NCBI RefSeq assembly: GCF_034314105.1
Contig: NZ_JAVIWJ010000001.1
Span: 1,799,501-1,863,500 of the forward strand
Source: Pseudomonas sp. AB6
GTDB lineage: Bacteria; Pseudomonadota; Gammaproteobacteria; Pseudomonadales; Pseudomonadaceae
Direction of reading: 5' to 3'
Length of the DNA: 64,000 bases
The notes under the pieces were generated by a model, which was not told where the DNA came from, did not search any database, and saw only the letters and a list, made by a program, of their open reading frames with translations. Of the stretch, positions 1 through 9,702 are shown piece after piece (position 1 is the stretch's first letter; each line of letters starts with the position of its first letter). A program made the position numbers and the translations under genes.

Positions 1-578
1 TGGGACACCCAAGCGACCACGCTCTCCCAAGGCACGATCAACACTTCATAGGTGTCGCTGTCGACAAAACAAACTTCGCGGCGTTGGCGATTGAAACGTA
101 AGGGGTATTGTTTGGCGCTTGTGCGGACGCCTTGAAGAGTAGCGTGCCAACATATACCAAGCAAAACAACCCCCGTAAGTATAACCGCTTCGAGATTAGC
201 CCGAATTGCCATCCAAAGAAGCTCCCAAAAAAAACGCTCGATATCAGGTGGAGAAAACACAACCATCATCGTCGCCGCGATTAGCGGAAATATAAATAAC
301 ATTATCAAGATTATCCAGATTGTCCACGCCAGTAACTTTCCTTGCATCACCATACCAATATTACTGCCTCCCATCTGCAGATAGACCTCATTCATCTCCG
401 AAAAATTCTGCGAGCTAACAGCTGGTTGCCCTGTGAAGACTGGTAGCGGGGACAAGTACAATGTTTCTTCCGAGCCGCTTCTCCGAACCTCACCTACACG
501 AGGCCGATTATTTTTAATATCAGGATTCGCCACGGGTGGTGCGCTAATTTTTTTGCGCCGAAATAACTTATTCAGCAT
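1..578 (-). CDS. DUF6708-type membrane protein of T6SS cassette (3' end outside window)
   Basis: The frame opens with ATG at 578 and stays open for 192 codons to the window edge, so the C-terminus is missing. It overlaps the last 11 nt of the upstream effector gene, and a GAGGA ribosome-binding site lies six bases before the ATG. The protein has a basic N-terminus (KLFRRKK), a polar stretch, two hydrophobic segments at about residues 83-107 and 125-147, then the block YPLRFNRQRREVCFV and VPWESVVAW. That block resembles DUF6708 proteins, which often follow VgrG/DUF4123/effector genes. Function is unproven; an immunity or accessory role for the effector is inferred from tight coupling. The DNA is AT-richer than most of the window. 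Confidence 0.7.
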   Translation of the reverse strand, partial: MLNKLFRRKKISAPPVANPDIKNNRPRVGEVRRSGSEETLYLSPLPVFTGQPAVSSQNFSEMNEVYLQMGGSNIGMVMQGKLLAWTIWIILIMLFIFPLIAATMMVVFSPPDIERFFWELLWMAIRANLEAVILTGVVLLGICWHATLQGVRTSAKQYPLRFNRQRREVCFVDSDTYEVLIVPWESVVAWVS

Positions 579-3500
579 CACGGTTCCTCAACTCTATAGC
601 TGTTAACGGCCAAGCGTCAGTGGCTTGCAACTTGAAGGGAAGTTCCGTCTCTGGTTTGTATTTAAACACGCCCTTGTGATAAAGGGCCCTACTGTGTACA
701 TAGGATTTGTGTATGTCGAGGATAGGGAAAATAGTTCGATGGCGTAAAGGTTGGTGGTCTTCCAGCTTGTAGGACAGCGCAATAACCAAACCGAACGGGT
801 CGGTCAATTCGTATTTTGAAAACGAAAGGCTTAATACCAACGCTTCATGGTTTTGGCTGACGATGCGAAGCTGGCTCGCAAAATACTCACTGCGCCCCTC
901 CCAGTAAGGCGGGATATGTACCGGGCGACCCCACCCCTTCTGTGATTGCTCCCTCTCACGGCGCTGATGCACTTCGATAGACACCTCACGACTGTCCAAT
1001 TCTGCAGTGCTGACGCCGGGCAATGCGAAGCGGAACTCGGTCACGTCATCGTCTTGGCGGATCATTTCGCACAATGGCTGCTGGACGGCGGTCGCCAACG
1101 CGATCCAATCGTCTTCCAGACTGCGGTTGAGGTTGTCCAAACCCCAAACGCTGTGGTGCAGCCATTTTTTTGTATCATCCAAATTAAAGTAGTTGTAGAT
1201 ACCTTGCCCTGCCATTTGCAGCGCCATACCAATGATACCGATCAGGTTGGCACGGGCAGCAATGTTAACTAAGAGCGGGCTTTTTTCAGCCCAGGCCATG
1301 GCGCGCAACTCTTTGGGTAAGCGCAGGATGTCTTTGGCTATCAAATAAGTGTGCTTATATCCCCATCCATTCGCACCCATCAATACCGCATCGCCACTCA
1401 TTTGCATCGATGTTGCTGCGAGTTTCTTCCAATCACCCTCCGCTAGTGCTCGCCCCCATTGGTGGCTATGTTTTATTGAATCAAAAGCGGCTGCAGCAAA
1501 ACCAAACCCAAAAGCACCAAGCCCAGTTAACGTCGCCCACTTACCCAACCTGCTCATCGCATTAAGCTTGCCTGATGCACTTTCCATTTCTGCGATATGG
1601 GCTTGCAGCGCACTAATTGCCAAGCCTTGACTTGTAGAAAATCCGGCTGCGGACATTCCAACAAAGGTATTAAATAAAGGGCCAAAATCACGGAACAAAA
1701 CTGAACTACGGCTAAGTAGCTCATCCGCAGCACTCACAAAATTAACCGCCTGAAAATAAAACACAACCACCGCAATCTGATTACCTTTAGCCGTCAATGC
1801 ACCTGCAATCGGTTTTTTAAACGTGCCCGTACTTCGATAATCCCGAACCGTGCGCTGCATCTCGTCGCTTAGCTCGGCGTCCATGTTGCCCAACACCAAT
1901 CCAATCTGGCCGGGGCCTTTACCGCCAGGCGTAAGCCCCTGAGTAAGACGATCCTCCACAAGTGTAAGATTATTTTTTAGATTAGCGATCTGGCTATTTA
2001 AATGATTCGGGGCATGGTGGCGAATCAAAACAAGGCGGCGCTCTTTGTATAGCTGCTTCAGTTCTCGTCGCATTCCGATTGCGATACTGCGGTCGCGGTT
2101 GAAGTTTTCAATTTCAAACGACGTCGCTGCTCGAAGCGTCAGCCCACTGGTGGCATACGTACGGAGCAAGCGCAGCCGTGCAGCTGGACCGATGTTACGA
2201 ATAAAACTGTTGAGATCAATGCGTGTGCCTCGTTCAAAGTCCTGCTTAAAAAGCTCCAATTGATGAGCCGTGGTCATCTGCAGCGCCGGGTCATATGCCC
2301 CACCCAACAAACTGTTTAACCCTTCAAACTGGCTCGTCAACGCCATGTAATTAGGCAAGCGCTGGCGCATGAGGCTGTTGAACTGGTTGGCCAACGCATC
2401 CATTTCCGCGACAGCGGCTGGGGCGTCGGCGATTTTGATGGAAATATTACTGAGGTCCGCGAGCTCTTTTAATGTCGCGTCCTGTTCGGCACTGCCCAGG
2501 GTGTCCAGACCTGGCACTTGTACCAGTGGGTTTTTCTCCAAGTAGGTTTCCAGTTGCTGCCAAGCATCCTGGTCGTCGCAGATGGCGGCAACGCAGAGCA
2601 GTTCAGTTTCCAAGCGGTGCTTGATCTGTTCGCTTTGTTGAAAGTCGTAATACCAGGCGGCACGGTGAAAATGCCCTTCGACGATCATCTTCAGGCGGTC
2701 GGCGCGGATGCGCTTGAGTTGACCTTGCCAGTGCTGCAACAGGGTTTGCTGCTTGAGCACAAAGGTCTGCATGGCTTGGCGCTGGACTAAATCATCAATA
2801 CCGCGCTCGCCGGGCTCTGCCCCATGAAGCGATTCATAGGTTTGAAGATTAATTTCGGCGATGGTTTGTTCGTGCTTTTGCCAGCGTTCGCCCCCCAAAG
2901 CATCGCGCAAGGCCAATATGGATTCGGCGAACGGAATGGTTTTCGCCATCTCGCGCCATTTGAGCTCGTCGCCATACAGCGTAGGCCCTTGGTACTCACG
3001 CTTGTTGTGCAGGTAGCTAACCAGTGTTTCCTGCTCTGATTCGTTGATGTCTTTAAGTAATTCGGTGACGCCCGAATTATCGCGGGCCAGGTCCACAAGG
3101 CGTTTTTGATTGACGGTGTACAGAGACTGAATGTAAGAGCCGGTCACGTATTGACGCTGAATGATGTCATCGTCGGCCCATTCACCCATCCAATCGGCAA
3201 CCTTGAGTTGCGCGGCTGCCAGGTCGCGCATGATGCCAATGTCGTCGCGAACGACCAGAAACAAGAAGTCATTTTTGTGCGCGCCACCGACCTGACTGGT
3301 CAGCTCCTCAATCCAGGTATGACGAAACAACGGCGCCTGTTCCCAGAGGTAAGCAGTGTTTTCTTCCGGGTTGGCGCCTTCGGGCAGTTGCGCTGTGGGT
3401 GCCTTATCAACCGGACCGCGACCGCCCGCCTCGCAACGATTTTCCGCAACTTCTGCCAACCAGGCGCTGGCTTGGCTCTCGGTCAGTAGATGTTTGGCGG

Positions 3501-4011
3501 TGCGTTCACTGCTTGCTGAAGCGAGATTCACGCGTTGCATGAACCGTTCACGCTCAGTCGCGGACTGGATCACTTGCGAGCATTTATAGGCGGTCCACTG
3601 GATTTCCGAGTAGGCGACATAGACCGCATTGTTTCGGGGGACTATCAGCGTACTTTCATTGCCAACGGCATGTTGACGTACATCACTCGCCACCTCGGCT
3701 CCGTCCCAAAGCAGCTTGGAAAGGGAACCCTGCTCAATCAAATACTCATGGAGGAACCCGCTGCTGCTGTCGACAACATACAAGTAGCCATCGCGCAACA
3801 ATCGAATGCCCATGGCCTTGCTTTGCAAAGTATGGGGCATGGGCAAGTCGGAAGGTGGCGTGAGGTGTTCCACCAATCCGTAGCGCAGCGGCAACAACTG
3901 AATCGTGGTTTTGGTCAGCGGGCATGCGCCGCCAGCGCTGGCGCTGTCATGGCTGCGTGACTTGGCAATCAAATTGGCCAAGTGGCCACGTGGGGTCATC
4001 AGATTTGTCAT
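568..4011 (-). CDS. Large T6SS effector with MIX motif (VasX-like N-terminal domain, BTH_I2691-type)
   Basis: About 1147 residues. Residues 33-140 look like the VasX N-terminal region: a CPL start, then LLPLRYGLV, then LRDGYLYVV, which fits the MIX type-six effector motif hRxGhhYhh. The middle is largely helical and polar. Hydrophobic segments at roughly 748-766, 780-805, 826-847 and 915-940 could insert in a membrane, as expected for a pore-forming VasX-type toxin. The C-terminal 200 residues are soluble and unrecognised. I chose the ATG at 4011 because its ATGA overlaps the stop of the DUF4123 gene; an ATG at 4020 adds three residues. The neighbours (VgrG, DUF4123 adaptor) support delivery by T6SS. 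Killing activity is inferred. Confidence 0.8.
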   Translation of the reverse strand: MTNLMTPRGHLANLIAKSRSHDSASAGGACPLTKTTIQLLPLRYGLVEHLTPPSDLPMPHTLQSKAMGIRLLRDGYLYVVDSSSGFLHEYLIEQGSLSKLLWDGAEVASDVRQHAVGNESTLIVPRNNAVYVAYSEIQWTAYKCSQVIQSATERERFMQRVNLASASSERTAKHLLTESQASAWLAEVAENRCEAGGRGPVDKAPTAQLPEGANPEENTAYLWEQAPLFRHTWIEELTSQVGGAHKNDFLFLVVRDDIGIMRDLAAAQLKVADWMGEWADDDIIQRQYVTGSYIQSLYTVNQKRLVDLARDNSGVTELLKDINESEQETLVSYLHNKREYQGPTLYGDELKWREMAKTIPFAESILALRDALGGERWQKHEQTIAEINLQTYESLHGAEPGERGIDDLVQRQAMQTFVLKQQTLLQHWQGQLKRIRADRLKMIVEGHFHRAAWYYDFQQSEQIKHRLETELLCVAAICDDQDAWQQLETYLEKNPLVQVPGLDTLGSAEQDATLKELADLSNISIKIADAPAAVAEMDALANQFNSLMRQRLPNYMALTSQFEGLNSLLGGAYDPALQMTTAHQLELFKQDFERGTRIDLNSFIRNIGPAARLRLLRTYATSGLTLRAATSFEIENFNRDRSIAIGMRRELKQLYKERRLVLIRHHAPNHLNSQIANLKNNLTLVEDRLTQGLTPGGKGPGQIGLVLGNMDAELSDEMQRTVRDYRSTGTFKKPIAGALTAKGNQIAVVVFYFQAVNFVSAADELLSRSSVLFRDFGPLFNTFVGMSAAGFSTSQGLAISALQAHIAEMESASGKLNAMSRLGKWATLTGLGAFGFGFAAAAFDSIKHSHQWGRALAEGDWKKLAATSMQMSGDAVLMGANGWGYKHTYLIAKDILRLPKELRAMAWAEKSPLLVNIAARANLIGIIGMALQMAGQGIYNYFNLDDTKKWLHHSVWGLDNLNRSLEDDWIALATAVQQPLCEMIRQDDDVTEFRFALPGVSTAELDSREVSIEVHQRREREQSQKGWGRPVHIPPYWEGRSEYFASQLRIVSQNHEALVLSLSFSKYELTDPFGLVIALSYKLEDHQPLRHRTIFPILDIHKSYVHSRALYHKGVFKYKPETELPFKLQATDAWPLTAIELRNRDAE

Positions 4012-4880
4012 GGGAAGCATTTCCGCTCGGCCAACGAGGAGATAAGGTGCATGCGCCGTTCAGGAGACGGTTGCTCCGGCGCCAATAACTGGAGGATTTC
4101 CGGGTCTTCACCCATGACCTGATCACCTAGCAACCCGTGAGCGTTGGCGTAAAGCCAGATGTCCGCTTCGCTGTCATGCCCATAGGCCGCCGCGCGTTTG
4201 GCTAACCGGTACAGATGGTCCCAGCGTTCGTGCGCGGTCAGGGTTGATTGGTATTCCGGAAAAAACTCGCTCATGTGCTGATAGAGTTCTGACACCATTT
4301 TGCTAAAACTGGCGCTTTCCAGCAGCGACCACTGGTGCTCGCTCAGTTGGTACAGCGCCGAGTGGTCCGCACTGGGCGCCTCGCTATGGCGGATGAAATA
4401 ATCCCAGCCATTGCTAGCCGGATTGATCACAACCACCTGTTGGCAAGGACCGAACAGCCTGACAGTCGATGTTTGTGTATCGCCTAACAGCGCGCGAGCC
4501 ACTGCCGGATCGGCGATGCGCAATAGCATGTCGGCCCCTGACGGGTGCTTTATGCTTGCCAGCCAACGCAGGTGAGCGACCATTTCCGCCCATGGCGCCT
4601 CGCTGCACACGAGATAGCCCCAATGCTCATCAGCGTGGGCCAGAAACTCAATAAGCACCGGATCACTTGGACTTCTCACCCGCACCAGACAGGGTGAAAA
4701 ATCTCGGAGCTGGGCGAAACGGGTTTGCAGGTAAAGGGGCTCTACCTTCACGGTGCAATCCCACGCGAACAGCTTCGGCAGCAAGTTCTCGACCTGTACG
4801 GCGTCAAGCAACAAGCCAACGTTCTGCTTCCACGGAAGATCATCGGGTATTTTCAGCGGGGTCCGTTTAGCCGTTGTCAT
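4008..4880 (-). CDS. DUF4123 T6SS effector adaptor/chaperone
   Basis: 290 residues without a signal peptide. The N-terminal half (WAYLLLDAVQ-like start, here [18 protein letters not shown], then a [14 protein letters not shown] block and a conserved WGYLVCS strand) matches DUF4123 (TEC/Tap-1) adaptors. These proteins hold a specific effector and load it on the tip of its partner VgrG. The C-terminal part (about 180-290) is helical and may contact the effector. The ATG at 4880 lies inside the 3' end of vgrG, giving a 14-nt overlap, and the stop overlaps the effector start. This order, vgrG-adaptor-effector, is the usual one and suggests this adaptor serves the MIX effector downstream. Confidence 0.85.
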   Translation of the reverse strand: MTTAKRTPLKIPDDLPWKQNVGLLLDAVQVENLLPKLFAWDCTVKVEPLYLQTRFAQLRDFSPCLVRVRSPSDPVLIEFLAHADEHWGYLVCSEAPWAEMVAHLRWLASIKHPSGADMLLRIADPAVARALLGDTQTSTVRLFGPCQQVVVINPASNGWDYFIRHSEAPSADHSALYQLSEHQWSLLESASFSKMVSELYQHMSEFFPEYQSTLTAHERWDHLYRLAKRAAAYGHDSEADIWLYANAHGLLGDQVMGEDPEILQLLAPEQPSPERRMHLISSLAERKCFP

Positions 4881-6945
4881 GGGTTTGCTCCGTGTTAGCT
4901 AGTTCGCACACTGGGCAAACCAAGGATTTGTTTTTGAGCGCTTTGATCAGGCCCTCGGGGGCCAACGCCACGCCTGTATCCAGAGGCTGAATGCTCCCAG
5001 GAGATAACGGCGCTGCAGGCGTTCCCGGCAGCGGAACCCCACCCAACACAATCGGCACGCTGGAGAAGATTCCCGCAGGGTTGAGCACCAGATGCTGACC
5101 ATTAATGGACAGGGTCAGGGTGATGCCGCCGTCGATAACGATGTTCTCGCCAGAAATATGTACTTCTTGCGCCGCTTCGATGACCAACGCGCCGCCGACG
5201 CGGGTATGGCTGGAGCCGGCCACTTGCAAATGATCCGCCGCTGACAACTGCACCTTACGTGCGCCGGTGACCGTGAGGTTCTGCTCGGCTTTGATAACGG
5301 TGGTGCTGTTGCCCTTGATCGTTTCCAAGCGCTGGCCACGCACTTCCAAGCGACTGTCGTTCTGAACCAGTTGCTCCATGTCGCGTTGGGCACGCAGGTA
5401 GACCAACTCAGCGCCATCGCGATCTTCAAAAGAGACTTCGTTAAAACCCTGACTGGCCTTGGAGCTGCGGCTACGGAACACGCTTTTGGTTTTGTTCGCC
5501 GGTAACTCGTAAGGCACTGGATTTCGGTTGTTCGGCAAGCAGCCCATGACAATCGGCCGGTCGGCGTCGCCTTCCAGGTAGGAAATCAACACTTCCATAC
5601 CGACCCGAGGCAGGGTCACCGCGCCATGATTGTTGCCTGCCCAGCTTGATGCCACCCGCACCCAGCAACTGCTGGTTTCGTCATCCGGCGTGCGGCGATC
5701 CCAGTGAAACTTGACCTTCACCCGGCCGAATTTATCGCAGTGAATTTCTTCGCCTTCAGGACCCGTGACCTTGGCGGTTTGGGTGCTGTGGATCAGCGGT
5801 TTGGGATGGCGCAGGGCGGGACGAAACTGGATCGTTTCCGGGATGGCGGTAAAGGAGTTCCGATATCCCTGAGCGATTTTTCCGGCGACGACCGGAACAT
5901 CCGCGCCCAATTCCTCCAACACCTGCGGCTGACGTCCTTCGTGTCGGATCGAAATCAGCACCCACGGGTTATTCCATTTGAACTGCGGATGCTTTTCTAG
6001 CTGGATCACCGTCCCGCTGCGCAACAGCGGTTGATCGCTGGTGCCATCAGCCAGTTGAAAATCAGTGCGATGCCGTTGCAGGTCGTGGGTGGATAGTTTT
6101 TTACCGTGATCGTCCTCCAGAAAATGCCCGGGATAGACGTAATGCTCAAGTTTCGGCTCGACATGCAGGACTTCACCCCTTTGCGCTTGGGCTTGCGTCG
6201 GCCAGGGTTTTCTCGAGATTTCCAGTAGAGAACCGGCTTTCTGGAAATCGTAATCCCGATGCACCACATGGCTGGTGCGTGCCGCTAAACGCACGCCAAA
6301 CTCATGGATCGAATACGTTTCGGGCACCATGCCGTTCAGCGGTTTGAACGGCAGCGCCACCTTTGCTTTATGGGGAAACATCCCTTCGTCATCGGCGAAA
6401 ATCAACCGATGGCCGTCGGCCGAATGCTCGAAACGATAAAACCAGCCGTCTTCTTCGCACAGTCGATTCACGAAGTGCAGGTCGCTTTCGTCGTACTGAA
6501 CGCAGTATTCACGTGGCGTGGCGCGGCTCACGTCACCGTGGAACTGCACATCCAGGCCGCTAAACAGGCCGTGTTCCTTGAGCACTTCAAGGATGATGTC
6601 CGGCACACTCATCTGTTGAAACGAACGGCGATGGCTGCTGTGTTCCAGGTAGGCCAGATAGGGTTTCAGCACCGCGACGTAGTGCGTCAGCCGCGCGCAG
6701 GAATTGCTTTTATGGATCGAGTGGATGTGCCCATGCAGACCTTCGCCGTCCGGGCCGAAGCTGAGAAAAGCCGCTTTGTGCAGCACGTCTGAAAGCTCAA
6801 TATCCCCCACCCGGCTGACCAGTTCGACGCTGATGGCGTAGGGCGTGCTGACGGCTTCTGCGCCCTCAAACGCCAATACCTGCAAGCGAGGATCTTCGAG
6901 ACCTTTGATGCTTAGGGTGAAGGTCGGGTAAGTGGTCTGAGGCAT
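4867..6945 (-). CDS. vgrG: T6SS spike protein VgrG (TssI)
   Basis: 692 residues. Residues 1-390 form the gp27-like base with the typical [18 protein letters not shown] block. About 392-460 is the gp5 OB fold with [30 protein letters not shown] and [19 protein letters not shown]. Residues 490-610 are a repetitive beta-helix needle. The C-terminal 80 residues are a Pro/Gly-rich tail ending in a CPVC pair, probably the docking extension for cargo; no large enzymatic domain is fused. It is the spike on Hcp tubes and carries the effector loaded by the DUF4123 protein. It starts the cassette; no hcp or other tss genes are in the window, so this is an orphan vgrG island. Confidence 0.95.
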   Translation of the reverse strand: MPQTTYPTFTLSIKGLEDPRLQVLAFEGAEAVSTPYAISVELVSRVGDIELSDVLHKAAFLSFGPDGEGLHGHIHSIHKSNSCARLTHYVAVLKPYLAYLEHSSHRRSFQQMSVPDIILEVLKEHGLFSGLDVQFHGDVSRATPREYCVQYDESDLHFVNRLCEEDGWFYRFEHSADGHRLIFADDEGMFPHKAKVALPFKPLNGMVPETYSIHEFGVRLAARTSHVVHRDYDFQKAGSLLEISRKPWPTQAQAQRGEVLHVEPKLEHYVYPGHFLEDDHGKKLSTHDLQRHRTDFQLADGTSDQPLLRSGTVIQLEKHPQFKWNNPWVLISIRHEGRQPQVLEELGADVPVVAGKIAQGYRNSFTAIPETIQFRPALRHPKPLIHSTQTAKVTGPEGEEIHCDKFGRVKVKFHWDRRTPDDETSSCWVRVASSWAGNNHGAVTLPRVGMEVLISYLEGDADRPIVMGCLPNNRNPVPYELPANKTKSVFRSRSSKASQGFNEVSFEDRDGAELVYLRAQRDMEQLVQNDSRLEVRGQRLETIKGNSTTVIKAEQNLTVTGARKVQLSAADHLQVAGSSHTRVGGALVIEAAQEVHISGENIVIDGGITLTLSINGQHLVLNPAGIFSSVPIVLGGVPLPGTPAAPLSPGSIQPLDTGVALAPEGLIKALKNKSLVCPVCELANTEQTHDNG

Positions 6946-6956
6946 TGGCAGAGTCT

Positions 6957-6974
6957 CCGCATCAAAAGATGCGG
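6957..6974 (-). promoter_or_regulatory. Leader hairpin that pairs with the vgrG ribosome-binding site
   Basis: In the minus-strand transcript CCGCATC-TTTT-GATGCGG forms a perfect 7-bp stem with a four-U loop. The last two G residues of the 3' arm are the first two of the GGAG ribosome-binding site (6955-6958), nine bases before the ATG. The structure could limit vgrG translation until it is melted or bound. No clear terminator T-run follows. The regulatory role is inferred. Confidence 0.45.
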
Positions 6975-7074
6975 CAACTTTGCAGGACTGTAACGCGGAG
7001 GACTATCGGGCGGCGCCAACAGAAGATGTAGGACGCTTCCCATGACCAAGTAATCCGAGGCCTACCTAGCAAAC

Positions 7075-8037
7075 TTAGGCTTTACCCTCATAAGCCGACA
7101 CTCGATTGCGACCGCCTTCCTTCGAGACGTACAGCGCCTGGTCGGCCCATTCGATGAGTTGTTTGTACTCTGGAGCCGGCTTGCTTAAGTCTGCAACACC
7201 CAGGCTAATGGTGCAGCGGATCGACTTTCCGTCATGCACCACTTCTTGTGCCTCGACCGCTTCGCGCAGGCGTTCGGCGAAGACCATGCCACCCGCCTTC
7301 GTCGTGCCCGGCAATAGCACTGCAAACTCTTCTCCGCCGTAACGTCCGGCGATGTCGACATCGCGAATATGCTCAAGCACGGTTTCAGACATGCACTGGA
7401 TAACTTTGTCACCCGCTTGGTGGCCGTAGGTGTCGTTCACACGTTTGAAGTGATCAATGTCGAACATCACGAGCGTCATTGGTGTGTCGTAGCGACAATG
7501 CCGGGCGTATTCAAGCTTGAGCGCCTCTTCCCAATGGCCCCGGTTATACAGGCCGGTAAGTCGATCAGTGCTCGACAGCAGTTGTAATTGACGGTTGGCG
7601 GCTTGTAACTGATGGGAATTGGTCGCTACGTCGGTCACGTCGTAAATCACCAGGCAAATGTGACTGATTTCGCTGTTGGTCGAGCGCAACGGAAATAAGG
7701 TGGTGTTCTGGTACATAAAGTCTTCCTGGCCAGTGATTGGCTGGTAACTCTTGAAATGCACCAAGTACGGACGTTGCTCCCAGATGGTGAACGCCGGTGT
7801 GCCGAGGGTCAACACGCTCTCGACTTTCTTGCGAAACCACGCTTGATTGATCTCGGGAAACAAGTCAAAAAACGATTGGTCATGGGCCACACTTGGCACT
7901 ACACCGGAGCGGTTTTCCATAAAGGTGTTCCAGACTTGCACCTTGAAATTTCGGTCAAATACCACCACGCCGACGTCGATGCTCTGTGTGATGGTCAGCA
8001 GCCAATGAAGTTCTTTAATGTCGATGCGTTCGTTCAT
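7075..8037 (-). CDS. PAS-GGDEF diguanylate cyclase
   Basis: 320 residues, cytoplasmic, no membrane segment. Residues 10-135 form a PAS sensor domain, followed by a short helical linker (136-155) and a GGDEF domain (155-315). The active loop is GGEEF (234-238), the metal-binding FDIDHFK lies at 192-198, and RDVD at 225-228 sits exactly five residues before the loop, so the inhibitory c-di-GMP I-site looks intact. It should make c-di-GMP from GTP and be product-inhibited. The ATG lies only two bases after the stop of the REC-CheC gene, so the two are co-transcribed and the response regulator may control cyclase output. Confidence 0.93.
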   Translation of the reverse strand: MNERIDIKELHWLLTITQSIDVGVVVFDRNFKVQVWNTFMENRSGVVPSVAHDQSFFDLFPEINQAWFRKKVESVLTLGTPAFTIWEQRPYLVHFKSYQPITGQEDFMYQNTTLFPLRSTNSEISHICLVIYDVTDVATNSHQLQAANRQLQLLSSTDRLTGLYNRGHWEEALKLEYARHCRYDTPMTLVMFDIDHFKRVNDTYGHQAGDKVIQCMSETVLEHIRDVDIAGRYGGEEFAVLLPGTTKAGGMVFAERLREAVEAQEVVHDGKSIRCTISLGVADLSKPAPEYKQLIEWADQALYVSKEGGRNRVSAYEGKA

Positions 8038-8039
8038 GG

Positions 8040-9029
8040 TCAGCTCATCACGTAGGCGAGTTTTTTTGTGAGCCGCTCTACCGAGTCTTCGGTGAATAAC
8101 AGCAAGAGATCGAAATGGATATTGTGGCCCTCAAGGCTGTAACTGATCTCCACCGCCAGGGTTTTCTTCCAGCGGCGCTGGTTGGTCTGAATCAACTCTT
8201 CAATGCTGCCCAGCACTTGCGGGTGTCCTTGAGAAAAAACCACGTCGATTTGCTCAGCGATTCCGGTCAAACAGGCACCGATCAAAATCGTCGACAGGTC
8301 CAGGAGCATTTCCATGTCGGAATAGTCGGTGGAGTCCTGCTCCATCAACTTGGCCATGTCGGCGAGTTCAGAGCCGTGAAAGATCAACAGCGCCTCACCC
8401 GCGATGCCGCCACCGATATAGCCCTGACAGACCGCCGTCAATTGCTCGCCACTCTGAGCATCGGCCAACGCCATGTGCAATTCGCCCACTTCCAGCATGT
8501 TCACGTTGGGCACAGGCAAATGAACAAACACTCCAAGTACTCGCGCCAAAAGCGCAGCCGCACGGCCCATGGCGACGTTAATAACTTCACGAAATGCATC
8601 TTGAAAACTGGTTGCCGACTCAACAACGGACTGCGCAACGGCCACGGAGCGGTTCGACTCGCTCAGTATCCCGAGGTCTTCAAGGAGGCTTTTCAACTGT
8701 TCCGGTTCCACCGGCTTTTTCAAAAAAGCCAGTGCACCCAACTCTAAGACACGCCGTACAGCCTCAGCCTGTACATCGCCGGAAACGACGATGACCCGGG
8801 CTTTCAGTTGCTCTTCGCGAATAGTTGCCAGTACCTGATAGCCGTCCATTTCCGGCATGGTCAGGTCGAGCAAAACGACTTCCCCAAGCCCTCGGCGTAT
8901 AGCCTCAACCCCTTCTTTACCATTCGTTGCCAAGGTTACCGAGACATTCAAATCGTCGGGTAACGCTCGCAGTAACTGCTTGCGCGCCATATTGGAGTCG
9001 TCGCATATCAGCAGGGAAATCGTGGGCAT
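8040..9029 (-). CDS. Response regulator with C-terminal CheC-like phosphatase domain
   Basis: 329 residues. The REC domain (1-120) has the acidic pair D10/D11, phospho-acceptor D55 (LLDLTMPEMDG), S83 and the conserved LKKP lysine. Residues 145-325 resemble CheC/CheX CheY-P phosphatases. The first active helix keeps E148 and N151 (FREVINVAMG), while the second has D244 but T247 where Asn is usual (LLDLSTIL), so one of the two sites may be weakened. No histidine kinase is adjacent, so the phosphate donor is unknown. It probably acts with the downstream diguanylate cyclase in surface or chemotactic signalling (inferred). Confidence 0.85.
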   Translation of the reverse strand: MPTISLLICDDSNMARKQLLRALPDDLNVSVTLATNGKEGVEAIRRGLGEVVLLDLTMPEMDGYQVLATIREEQLKARVIVVSGDVQAEAVRRVLELGALAFLKKPVEPEQLKSLLEDLGILSESNRSVAVAQSVVESATSFQDAFREVINVAMGRAAALLARVLGVFVHLPVPNVNMLEVGELHMALADAQSGEQLTAVCQGYIGGGIAGEALLIFHGSELADMAKLMEQDSTDYSDMEMLLDLSTILIGACLTGIAEQIDVVFSQGHPQVLGSIEELIQTNQRRWKKTLAVEISYSLEGHNIHFDLLLLFTEDSVERLTKKLAYVMS

Positions 9030-9702
9030 TGTGTTCTTTTCTCACTGCGTAAAGAGTTTAAGGCCCAAGCCGATGTGCCCATGCACTTTTAAAGTGCGCA
9101 GTCGTCGCTCGCCTACTAACGAGAGCTGAGGGAAACGCCCAAATTCCGTATAAGCGCGTGCGCCATCGCCATGCAATTTTTGTGCAATATTAAAAGCTGT
9201 TTAACACCCAAACCAGTAAATGCGTCACAGCAACCGTATCCTTTGTGCGCAAGACCAATAAATCCGCCGTCATAGCGAGTGTCCATTTCTCCAGTCGCAC
9301 TTGGCCGTCGGTCAGAATGTTATTTAGGTCTAAAAAATTGGCTATGCCGGCAACAATACCGTCGGTTATTTGTCACAACGTTAAGCTACTATGCCCAATA
9401 TTGTAACTGGACTGTTACTTGACGGAACGCGAAGCGAACTTTCGTCACTGCTCGCATGCTGTCCGCCGTATCGAAAACGTGAGATTGTGACCACGTTTGT
9501 CTGAGGCACGTTGGCAAAGCACAGTACTCAGATTGAATTTTACCTATACCAACGTACGTTCGAATTTTGCTGACGCTCAGTACCATTCTCTATAACGCGA
9601 CGTGTTACAACGTCCAAGCGCACAGGCACTTCATAGGCCTGCTACACACCCCCACCCTGCGTCTCCATGATCAAAGTTCCCATCTTCAGTTAAGGGTCAT
9701 GC
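9030..9702. other. 673-bp divergent intergenic region without a gene
   Basis: Short ORFs here have no ribosome-binding site or recognisable protein, and no tRNA-like fold was found. The region holds a plausible promoter for the permease (see 9567-9596), the 10-bp palindrome AACGTACGTT at 9551-9560, and must also carry the minus-strand promoter for the REC-CheC operon, which I could not place. Confidence 0.5.
9567..9596 (+). promoter_or_regulatory. Candidate sigma70 promoter of ArsB-like permease
   Basis: TTGCTG at 9567-9572 and TATAAC at 9591-9596 are separated by 18 bp. The predicted start near 9603 gives a leader of about 100 nt. The perfect palindrome AACGTACGTT (9551-9560) lies just upstream of the -35 box and could bind a regulator. 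Confidence 0.35.
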
